DNA of 64,000 nt, taken from the NCBI GenBank assembly GCA_002007465.1, contig LNAC01000853.1, forward strand, positions 186,001 to 250,000. The letters are read 5' to 3'. Source of the DNA: Ailurus styani (Eukaryota > Chordata > Mammalia > Carnivora > Ailuridae). Shown one piece after another: positions 55,686 to 64,000 of this stretch. Under the pieces are notes generated by a model. It made no database searches. It saw only the letters and a list, made by a program, of their open reading frames with translations, and was not told where the DNA came from. The translations under genes were made by a program, and so were the position numbers. Positions within the stretch are counted from its first letter, which is position 1; each line of letters begins with the position of its first letter.

Positions 55686-57083
55686 TTCCTTCTTGGAAAA
55701 GTACAATTACTTTTAGTCTGCCTGAAAAGACAAAACTGAACAAGCCTTCCCCAGACAACTGTAGCATATGTAGGTGCTGCTGATGCCCCACCCACATTCC
55801 CTGGGTACCTGCTGGGGCACCCACGGTTTCTTGCTCCAAGCTTGGATTCTCTGTCTGAAGCTGCAGAGGGCAGGCTGGAAGTGCCAGAACATCAACAGTC
55901 CCAGCAGCAGCCCTCAACCAATGACCAGGAGAGCTGGTGGCTGAAGGTCTCACACAGCTTCTTCACCCCTCCGTGGCTGTAGTTACCGACTCTCGAATGA
56001 CTGCCTGCTCTCTGGGCTCCCTTCCCCTCTCCCCTAACCACTGCTGCCTGCCTTCACCTCCCAGATACACTCTTTGCAACTGAATCCTCTCTCAGTGTGG
56101 GCTTCCAAGGGAATCCATACTAAGGCTTGCACCAAGCCCACTCATGCACAGATGCAATGATGGAGGAGGAAACAGACACATAACGTGTACTTTGCTGATT
56201 GAGAATCCTGTTATTCACTCACAGTGGCAATGATCCCCACCCTGCAGTCCAGTGGGATGTGGGGCAGCTACCCCAGCAGGGGGAATCCTGCCCTAAACTG
56301 GCCTGGAAAGAGTTGGAAAATGAATGAGGAGGATCTTTTCTGACTACTCCAGACTTGAGATGGCAGTTGTAGGCTCCTGCTAAGACAGGCCAAGTCACCC
56401 TTCTGGATCATAACTGGCCTCCTCCACCCATCGTACCAAGCAGTGTCTCCCCATACATGGTGATGCCATAACTATTCCAAGGCCAGGACCTCAGGCAGAG
56501 ACCTCAGGGACAGTCAGGTCCTGTGCAAATCTCACTCCTACAGACACGTGCCCACCTGCTTTTGGGGGCTCTGTGAGCCCCTCAGTGCAAATGCAAGGGC
56601 ACATCATGTCTCACTATGTTTAAGCAGCCAAGGTAGAGGCAAACCTAGAGGAGGTATGCATCCAGACCAAACACCCAGTCGGCCAGGCCACCTGGGCTCC
56701 TGCCTCTCCCACCATGGGAGCAGAGGACCAAGTGTTTCTTGGAGCCACCTAAGCCTCCTGCCTGCCTTCCCATCTCTTCTCTGTTGCGAGGCTTGTTCTG
56801 CCAAGCTGACCCTTTCCTGCAAATTGCAGAAGGTTCCATGACTTAGCCACACAGCTCTGGTAACATCAGAGAGGTGAGAACCAGAGTGTGGGACGATTAC
56901 AGGAGCAGACATCCTCCACACCATCTGCTGTCACTGTGTCAGCTAAGCGGACTTCGTGTTGTTAATGAGGTCATAGGCCATATTACCCTCCACCCCGATT
57001 CAGTGCTTGGTGACCAGAGGATGACTGCTTTCCAGCTGGATCAGACCTGCTGTGGTTGCAGGGCTCTGAGCTGTTGTTTAAGG
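55686..57083. other. unique DNA, nothing certain
   Basis: The part 55690-56130 ends with 'gggaatccatactaagg', like the end of some LTR or old repeat, but no family is supportable. No exon recognised. Confidence 0.4.
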
Positions 57084-57096
57084 AAGAGCCACTGAG

Positions 57097-57282
57097 GGGC
57101 GCCTGGGTGGCTCAGTGGACTAAGCTTTGGCCTTTGGCTCAGGTCATGCATGATCTTAGGGCCTTGGGATCCAGCCCCGCCTAGGGCTCCTTGCTCCCTG
57201 GGGAGTCTGCTTCTCTCCCCCCACCCCATGCTTGTGCTCTCTTGCTCTCTCTCCTCTTTCCCTCTTAAATAATAAAATCTTA
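57097..57282 (+). mobile_element. Can-SINE, plus strand, at the 5' edge of an L1
   Basis: Head 'ggcgcctgggtggctcagtg', body 'gctcaggtcatgcatgatct', CT block and a short AT-rich tail. The 14-bp TSD 'aagagccactgagg' at 57084-57097 and 57283-57296 is perfect. It landed directly at the 5' junction of the L1 that follows. Confidence 0.95.
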
Positions 57283-57297
57283 AAGAGCCACTGAGGG

Positions 57298-57648
57298 TGG
57301 AACTAGAGGGTATTATGCTAAGCGAAATCAGTCAGTCAGAGAAAGACAATTATCATATGATCTCTCTGATATGAGGAATTTGAGAGGCTGGGTGGGGGTT
57401 CATGGGGGGAAGGGAGGGAAAAATGAAACAACATGGGACCGGGGAGGGAGACAAACCATAAAAGACTCTTAATCTCAGGAAACTGAGGGCTGCTGAGAGG
57501 GGGTGGTGGGAGGGATGGGTTGGCTGGGTGATGGACATTGGGTGGGTATGTGTTAAGGTGAGTACTGTGAATTGTGTAAGACTGATGAATCACAGACCTG
57601 TACCCCTGGGGCAAATAAAACATACGTTAATTAAAAAAAAAAAAAAAG
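57298..57648 (+). mobile_element. 5'-truncated young L1, plus strand
   Basis: Starts near the ORF2 end ('ggaactagagggtattatgc', 'cgaaatcagtcagtcagaga'), passes through the 3'UTR ('gggagggagacaaaccataa', 'gtaagactgatgaatcacag') and ends in a 15-A tail at 57633-57647. The flanking word 'agccac[t/c]ga' recurs on both sides, allowing for the SINE. Confidence 0.92.
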
Positions 57649-57879
57649 AAAGCCACCGATTATAAAATGGAGCTCACCAAATTCCACAAGGCCAACTTCT
57701 ACTTGTTACTGTGCTCATAATGTATTCTGACCTGCCCACAAAGGCCAGGAGCAATACCTGTTTATTCAAAATACTGACTGACCGCTTCCCTCTTGATGAC
57801 CTGTTGAGCTGAGGTCTGTGACCACAGGGAGAGGCTTGCCCTCCGGGAGCCTCCAGTCTCAGGGTGGGGGGGACTAGCC
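57649..57879. other. unique DNA
   Basis: Nothing recognised. Confidence 0.35.
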
Positions 57880-58320
57880 ACACCCCAACAATGAGCACTG
57901 TCTGCAGTTATTCCAAGGGCCTCATGTCCATGAACTTTTCAATCTTTCAGCAGCCCTTTGGGGAAGGTATTATCATCTGCACGTCACAGAGTGAGGAAAT
58001 AACAGAACCCCACTGCCTTAATTTGCCCAAAGTTACCTGGCTATCAAGCAGTAAGCCAGGATCATCCCCAGATAGCAGGCCTCAGTACCCACACTCTTTT
58101 TTTTTTAAGATTTTATTTATTTGTTTGAGAGAGAGTGAGAGAGAGAGAATGCACGAGTGGGAGGAGGGGGAGCAGGAGAAGCAGACTCCCCACTGAGCAG
58201 GAAATACCACTCGGGGCTTGATCCTAGGACCCCCGGGATCATGACCTGAGCTGAAGGCAGAGGCTTAATGACTGAGCCACCCAGGCACCCACACTCTTAA
58301 CCACTGTGCCACACAAACTC
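57880..58320 (-). repeat. MIR, minus strand, split by a SINE
   Basis: 'ggaaggtattatcatctgca', 'gagtgaggaaataacagaac', 'aatttgcccaaagttacctg' and, after the SINE, 'acactcttaaccactgtgcc' give a nearly complete MIR in reverse. Removing the SINE restores one continuous element. Confidence 0.8.
58099..58286 (-). mobile_element. Can-SINE, minus strand, inside the MIR
   Basis: T-run, 'aagattttatttatttgttt', GA block and reversed head 'gagccacccaggcaccc'. TSD 'acccacactctt' at 58087-58098 and 58287-58298 is perfect and lies within MIR sequence. Confidence 0.95.
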
Positions 58321-58479
58321 CCCAGAAGCCCAAACAAGAGTGATCTTTGCATTTCCTATAATCACTAGGTCAGCTGTCTCCCTCCTTTCTGAGTATCAGA
58401 GCAGGGCTGTCTCACTGTCACAGGGAATCCACAAGGAAAAATGAATGTCTACTCACCTTTCTGAACATGCCAAGCTCTG
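58321..58479. other. unique DNA
   Basis: Nothing recognised. Confidence 0.35.
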
Positions 58480-58930
58480 CTGACCCTTGTGCAGAGCAGT
58501 TTTGCATGAATAATGGCTACAGTCAGGGTTTTGATGGAGAGAAACAAACCACGACATCTTATGAAATGTTAATCAGGGTGGCGAGGGCTCTGAGTTGTGA
58601 CGGAGGTTGGCCCTGCAGCCGCTGAGGGCAGCTCCTGATGAGGCCTTGCCATCCTGCTTTCGTGAGTCACGAAACCGCCCAGCCCCGTGTGCTCTGCCCC
58701 GTTACAGACACTTTGAGGTGCGACGATGGCAACAGAACATGGCACGTGCATAGAGAAACATCCATGCTTGTGGGCATGCAGACACACGCGCTTTCTATTT
58801 GGATCGTTTTAACACACAGAGTCCACATACCCCTTCTGGTGGTAAAGACAGGGACACTTGTGCTGGGAACTTGGAAGGATGCAATGGGCTTCAAATCAAA
58901 GCTCTCAGAGTCTGATGAGAAGGACGGACC
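58480..58930. promoter_or_regulatory. candidate conserved noncoding block
   Basis: 'ttttgcatgaataatggcta', 'aaatgttaatcagggtggcg', 'ctttcgtgagtcacgaaacc' and 'aggtgcgacgatggcaacag' are unique, with retained CpGs and AP-1-like and homeodomain-like words. Inference only. Confidence 0.22.
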
Positions 58931-58974
58931 GTGAAGAGTTTGCTTTGAGACATGATAACAGCACTGGTTACGCA

Positions 58975-59200
58975 GACCCTACCAGGAGTGCGGTGGGGTG
59001 ACGGGGTGTCAGGGAAGGCTTCCCAGTAGAGACTTAGAGCTGAGTCTTGAGCACCAAGTAAGAATAATGTGGTGTCAGGGAAGGCTTCCCAGTAGAGACT
59101 TAGAGCTGAGTCTTGAGCACCAAGTAAGAATAATGTATAGTTCTAGAAAAAAGTGAGCAGGGCAATGGTGTGATGAGGAAGAGGTATTTCCTGGTCCAAA
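58975..59200 (-). repeat. L2-type relic with tandem duplication
   Basis: 'gtgtcagggaaggcttccca' and 'gagctgagtcttgagcacca' are the reverse of an L2 block. A perfect 66-bp duplication (next entry) lies inside it. Confidence 0.55.
59005..59136. repeat. 66-bp perfect tandem duplication
   Basis: The unit 59005-59070 is repeated at 59071-59136 without a mismatch. An old L2-type block is not expected to duplicate perfectly unless the event is recent or an assembly error. Confidence 0.97.
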
Positions 59201-59214
59201 ATGTGGAGACGGGT

Positions 59215-59415
59215 TAGGGGTGTGAGCTGTACAGCCAGGAAGCCTAGATTTGGGCCCTTGCCCATGCTCGTTGGGCCTGGGACCTTGAGCCGTTTATTAA
59301 CTTCACGAGTCTCCTTAACTGTTGAGCGGGGACAGCACTCACTATCTCATGTAATCCTCACTACCGAAAACTTAGCCCACTCAGCAACTGTTCAATCAAC
59401 AGCTTATTAAAATGG
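59215..59415 (+). repeat. MIR, plus strand
   Basis: 'agcctagatttgggcccttg', 'gggaccttgagccgtttatt', 'actatctcatgtaatcctca' keep part of the MIR order, with strong divergence. Confidence 0.5.
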
Positions 59416-59699
59416 TTCAGAGAGAGTCAACCCTTGGCTTGTTTTCTGCCATGAGTATGTCACTTTGGTCTCAAGAAGATTGGGAAGTGCCCCCGATCCA
59501 ATGTCTCAGAGCTCTGCAGGACCGTTGGCTCCTGGATTACACCTTAAAGCATGAATAAAAGATGATCCTCTGGTTTTTATGCACAAACTGCCCATGCTCC
59601 CTCACAGAATAATGTGGGAGAATACATAACAGCCAACATGCTACCTCGAAGAGGCAGGGGAAATTCAGCAGCCCCCGGAGGGCACAGGGAAGTGTATCT
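59416..59699. other. unique DNA
   Basis: Nothing recognised. Confidence 0.35.
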
Positions 59700-60120
59700 T
59701 CTGTTTGTTACCTTTAGGGGCCTGCTATTTAAATGGTTATATCCTTTGCAGGAGCTATGGTGGGGTGGAATGGGGTGTGGGGGCTTGGCTTGAGGGAAAA
59801 GGGAGCTCCCCGCAAACCGACAGTTAATTGTAATGAACTCTGGAGAGCCAAGAAGAGAAGCCCCCATTTCCGAAAACAATCCACAAATAAACTGCCGATC
59901 ACAACAGCTCCAAGTCCACTGTAAATTCCCCTTCAAAACAGCAAAGGAAAGGAGCAAGGGCAATTTATAATCTCTTTTCCTGGGCATATATCTGCCTATG
60001 TTTTTGCCAAGCAGTAACGGAAAGCAGGTTTCCTGCATGCTTTTACTCTCCTTGCCGTTGGTTAACTTGCTTTCTGCTCCTCTCTGTTCGGGTAACATGA
60101 AATTTATTTTGTGATTCCTG
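59700..60120. promoter_or_regulatory. candidate conserved noncoding block
   Basis: 'aaaccgacagttaattgtaa', 'ccgaaaacaatccacaaata', 'caagggcaatttataatctc' and 'gcatatatctgcctatgttt' lie in unique DNA with no repeat. Includes GATA-, SOX- and homeodomain-like words. Inference only. Confidence 0.25.
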
Positions 60121-60787
60121 ACAAGTCTAGTGACCCAGACTTACATGAGGCTTGCTTAGAATTTTAACTACAGTTCTCTTCTTGACTCTTGATGGCTCTT
60201 ACGTTTCTTCAGTTTTCCTGGCCCTTGGTCCTTGGCAAGAGAGAACCTAGAAAGTGGCACTATGAATGAGCTGCTACACTGACTATGGCAGGACCAGGGA
60301 CCAGAACCATCTTCGAGACAGGCTTTCACAAAAGGAACTGGGGGGGTGGGGGTGGGGAGGATAGCAGGGAAGGTATAGAGGAATGAGAATGGTTTCAAAG
60401 GGACTGAATTCAGGGCTTCTAGAAGCTACTTTAATAAAATCTACAAAAAATGGCAATGAGAGACACCAGCCTCTTTGACCCCCAACAAAGATCACCAGTT
60501 AGACTGCTATCCACAAACAAGAACAGCTCTGGGAGAGCTAGAGTCCACTTAAGAAATTTTTGCAACACATTGGGAAAAACCTGAGAAAACCTGCACAAGA
60601 AAAGGAAGAGTTTCATTTTGCCTGCCTCATCCCATTCCTCCAGCCGGCATTGCTCAGCAACAAGAGGGAACTTCCCAGCCGGAAAAAGCTGCCATCCCTA
60701 GGAAAGCAAGAGCAGAGGGAGCAACTAGTGTCTCCAGCTTTTTGGGGTAAGTGAAGGTCCTGCTTCGGCTTTGCCCTAGAACGTACC
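60121..60787. other. unique DNA with a G-rich word
   Basis: 60339-60361 has G-runs of 7, 5, 4 and 2, a weak quadruplex candidate. No exon recognised. Confidence 0.4.
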
Positions 60788-60912
60788 TTCTCAAAATTTA
60801 ATGCGTATAAGAATTACCTGCAGATTCTGATTCAGCAGGTCTGGGGTGGAGTCTCAAATTCTGTTTATAACACGTCTCCATGGAGCACGCTTTGCATGGC
60901 AAGGTTCCAGAT
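60788..60912 (+). repeat. MER5-type hAT relic
   Basis: 'ttctcaaaatttaatgcgta', 'taagaattacctgcagattc', 'tgattcagcaggtctggggt' and 'ggagtctcaaattctg' follow the MER5 order; the right end is eroded. Confidence 0.75.
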
Positions 60913-60914
60913 AA

Positions 60915-61045
60915 CCTAGTTCAACCATCTCATTTTCAGGTAAAGACGCTGAGGTCCAGAGTGATGGAGTAACTCGGGGAAGGAAGGTCAGAGCCAGAAA
61001 GGAGTATAAAATCTAGGTCTGTGATTCCTGGCCAGTGCTTCTCAA
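60915..61045 (-). repeat. MIR, minus strand
   Basis: 'ccatctcattttcaggtaaa', 'gacgctgaggtccagagtga' and 'gtataaaatctaggtctgtg' are MIR in reverse. Confidence 0.7.
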
Positions 61046-62529
61046 AGGAGATTTCCCACCAGCTCTGCCCTTAGTCATCCAAGCCTGCCAGGAATCTGAA
61101 ATTGGAGATTCAATCCCCCAGCTCATTCTAATGCTCAGTGAGTTTTAGAGAGACCAACAGATGAGATGGCCCTCCAACTGCCTTCAAGCCTAGGATGGTG
61201 CATCCACCTGAGACAAGGATGGAGACCAGGTCGGTTGATGTGCCTCCTGGTGACAAGGAGGACAAGGGTGCATTGTGGGCAGGTGAAATCCGGGCCGCTT
61301 CCCAGAGTTCACAAAGGGGTTATAAGAGTGGCTGGAGACCCCACCCTCCATCTCTCTTTGAAGAGAACCAAAGCCACTTAAGATGAGGAAGGGCCACCGA
61401 TGAGCTCCGATCATCTTGAGGAGGGAGATCTGGATGTCTCAGAATCTATCAGAGAGTAAGCAAAACTGAGGCTGTGATCTCAGTGCGGTGGGAGGCATTT
61501 CTAGAAAAAATACCCCTTGGAATAGCTTTTGAGAACTAAACGAAAAACATCTGATGTGGGACAGTTTTCTTCCGAAAATCTGAGTGGCTGGCTGGGTGGC
61601 TTCTGTGCTGTATGAGAGTATGGCTAAGTGGATGGCATATTTGGGGGGTCGGGTTCGAGGCTTTCCCACCACCTCTAAGGAAGGGAGCACACAGAAAGAA
61701 GGTTCCACTAAATGACCCTCTAGGGAATGTGGGGCTGTGGTGGGGGCACTACTGGCCCAGATTCTGACCCTCTTTCCCCTTTGTTTGCCACGTGGATTTG
61801 CAATTCCTCCCACTAAAGAGGGGAGGGGAGAGGAGGGAGCGGGCTTCTCTGCCCCTTGGCTTCTGGTTGGCTGTGTAACTCAGTTTGGCCTGCGAAGGGT
61901 GGGGTAACACGCCGCTGAAGTCCCTGAGTTCTGGGGTGCTTCCCACACCACACAGCCACGCAGGAGCCGAGGAGATGGGCCATGGGCACAAGTGTGCTCA
62001 CAGTGCCAAGCCAGTGCTCTGCTCAGGACAACTGGTCACCCCAGAAGACAAACTGTTGAGCTGCTAACTGAGAGGTTAGGACAGCTTTGGGAACCGGTCA
62101 TCACTGACTCCAATTTCATGATCCCTTCTGATTTTCAGACCTTTGCTCTCACTCCGACACATAATGAAAAGAGAAACCAGACGTTTAATCACAGCGGTTG
62201 GCTGCAGGAAGTGACACTTTTGCTAATAATAAACATGCGATCGTGAACGCTTTCCCACATCACATGCCTTTTGCTCAGGTCTCCTGGTACTTCATAAAAA
62301 CTTCCTCATTCATCATTTAGAGGCCTGAGGCTTCTGCTCACTCCCATAGCAAAGAGAGGCAGCTAACTCCTGGCCTGGGGGACTCTTCCCAGGTTCCTGA
62401 GTTAATAGGATTCTCAGAGGGAAGGAGGACAAGGAATTACTCGGGGCCTTGCTGGAGAAGCTAGGCACTGACTGTAAATAATTTCCTATCAGTGCAACTG
62501 CTCACCACATCAGTGCCTGACTTGGGTCT
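61046..62529. other. unique DNA, nothing recognised
   Basis: 1.5 kb without a certain repeat or exon; a weak MER5-like word lies near 61035-61145. Confidence 0.4.
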
Positions 62530-62715
62530 TCATCTAGTTCAGCTTCTTGCTGACTATTGTTATCTTAGGGAAATCAACTTTTCTGAGCCTCAGCTTCCTC
62601 AACATAAAACCTGAAGTGTTGCTGTCAGGGTTCTAGATAATAACTATGTGAGAAAAAACTCCTGGCCTTATGCTCACACATATAGGTACTCAAGGGTAGC
62701 TATTTTCTTTATCAG
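62530..62715 (+). repeat. MIR, plus strand
   Basis: 'ttatcttagggaaatcaact', 'tttctgagcctcagcttcct', 'tgctgtcagggttctagata' and 'ggtactcaagggtagctatt' follow the MIR order. Confidence 0.65.
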
Positions 62716-62999
62716 AGCACAGAGGAAGGAGGGTTGTCATGTGTGAATGTATACGTTGTTAACTGCACAAAGACTCCTAGCCAAGGAGGCAAATGGAGCT
62801 GAAGTCCAACCGTGTCTCCTCTGTGGCTTGTAGCTGCCCAGAAAGAAGGGTCCTTATTTCTAATCCACACTGGGGTATATGGTGGGTGGGCCTGATGGCC
62901 CAGCACACTGACAGTTAAAAATGTTTGTGTTGAAATTTCTCTGAAAGGAAGTGAAAACCCATCACTTAATTGAGTAACTTGGAAATAATTGCTCAGCCT
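62716..62999. other. unique DNA
   Basis: Nothing recognised. Confidence 0.35.
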
Positions 63000-63097
63000 T
63001 TTATTTGATTCAGTACATCTGGGAGAGGCCTTGGAATCTGCACTTTCAGTCAACGTCCTGGGTGTTTGTCCATACCAAGGTTCAAGAACCACTGGGA
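63000..63097 (+). repeat. MER5-type hAT relic, right half
   Basis: 'gattcagtacatctgggaga', 'gccttggaatctgcactttc' and the end 'aaggttcaagaaccactggg' match the second half of MER5. Confidence 0.7.
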
Positions 63098-64000
63098 TGT
63101 TTCTGGTCTCCTTGGCTCAGGCTTGGGCTCCTGAGAGATAAGAGCAGGTCAAGCAAACAAACAGGAAATAATCCACAGCAGTTCAAGTTTAAATCCCAGG
63201 GTTAAAAGTCCAGAAATACCCCGTGTGTCTTGTTAACAACAGCTTCAGTCCACAGGGCCTCCCAGTGCAGTTGGGGCCAGGAGAGGCCGGGGCACAGAAG
63301 GGCCACATGGCAGAGGGGGCAGCTTGGGAGGTGGCCGGGTCTCTGACAAGTGTCCTCTGATGCACACTAATGATAGGAAAGAGCTTGGCCACCGAAGGCA
63401 ATTACAGAGGATGAGACACTGCGCAAGCCAGCGAGTTGGGGGAGTGCAGGGGGATCTTATTATCTCTCTGTCTTGCTTAATAGGAGTTAATAGTTGGAAG
63501 GGAATAAAAGAATGGTGTGTGAAGTTTAGAGCCAATACAGTCTAATATACATGGTACGTTTTTATTTCAAAGAGGATAAAGGCCCAAATTTTATACTGAA
63601 AACAAATGTTAAAAATTAATTATAAAGAAGACACCAGAGGGCCTCGAGCACGTTCCCTGGGTGACTGATTAAATGCCTGCCTCATTTAGACTGGTATAAA
63701 CCCAATCTCTTGGAAGAAGGCCAAAACTATTTGCCAGCGTCCACAGAGACTCTCCAAGAAAATGATCCCGGTGCCAGGAAAGAGAAAAACATACTCACCA
63801 CTGCTGCCCGGAGCCAGCCACGGCTGCGGGGCAGGATCCAGTCACGGGCAGGAAAGGGAATGCTTCTGCTAGGGCAGTGTGGGTCAAGCACATCCTTTCC
63901 CGCCTGAAACCGATCATCGAGGACCCATCAAGCCTGTGAGGAAGGTGGCCTGAAGAGTCCCTGGTCTCTGCAGGCTTGGAGGGGATGGGAGCTTTTTTTT
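63098..64000. other. unique DNA; window ends in a T-run
   Basis: No repeat or exon recognised. The final eight bases are T, which could be the start of a minus-strand SINE or L1 that continues outside the window. Confidence 0.4.

Noticed and set aside
63993..64000. SINE or L1 start at the window end
   Set aside because: Eight T bases are not enough to call an element; it depends on sequence outside the window.

Overview
This window reads as an intergenic or intronic stretch of a carnivoran mammal genome. The clearest evidence is 16 insertion sites of the carnivore-specific tRNA-Lys-derived SINE (Can-SINE/SINEC), most with recognisable target-site duplications. There are also short, young LINE-1 copies with the 3' end used by caniform carnivores. 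The SINE pyrimidine block that runs into 'cctgcctctctgcctacttg' looks to me like the arctoid form (mustelids, pinnipeds), so an arctoid, perhaps a mustelid, is my inference; it is not proven. I recognise no protein-coding exon with confidence, no true tRNA or rRNA gene, and no CRISPR or bacterial feature. All open reading frames are short. The longest lie in GC-rich or repeat DNA, where chance frames are expected. I found no new biological system; the interesting signals concern retrotransposition, local rearrangement, assembly joins and candidate regulatory DNA.

Layout. Positions 1-12000 hold unique DNA with SINEs, an MLT1-type solitary LTR, MIR, L2 and MER5 relics, a local rearrangement (29-bp inverted copy plus 31-bp tandem duplication, 1822-2550) and a nested L1-in-SINE insertion with an inverted 5' end (8208-9014). 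Positions 12900-13830 are CpG-rich, carry a 56-nt hairpin and contain a 183-base assembly gap. Positions 14000-21000 are mostly unique with L2, MIR and old L1 relics, and include a candidate conserved noncoding block near 18.7-19.2 kb. Positions 21459-34720 contain no carnivore SINE or young L1 and are largely unique. At 34721-35117 a SINE appears twice across a single N, probably an assembly artefact. Positions 37330-44135 are AT-rich and consist mainly of two old, dead L1 copies, with later SINEs and an AC microsatellite inside. Positions 44150-64000 return to unique DNA with SINEs, L2, MIR and MER5, a second inverted young L1 inside an old L1 (55029-55286), a 38-bp minisatellite, a 66-bp tandem duplication and several blocks that look like distal enhancers by eye.

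How it works together. There is no gene set to connect. If the window has a function it is more likely regulatory (CpG-rich block, candidate conserved elements, a strong G-quadruplex motif) than coding. Names of old repeat families (L2, MIR, MER5, MLT1, L1M) rest on my memory of consensus patterns and should be confirmed with RepeatMasker; their ends are approximate, often to within tens of bases.
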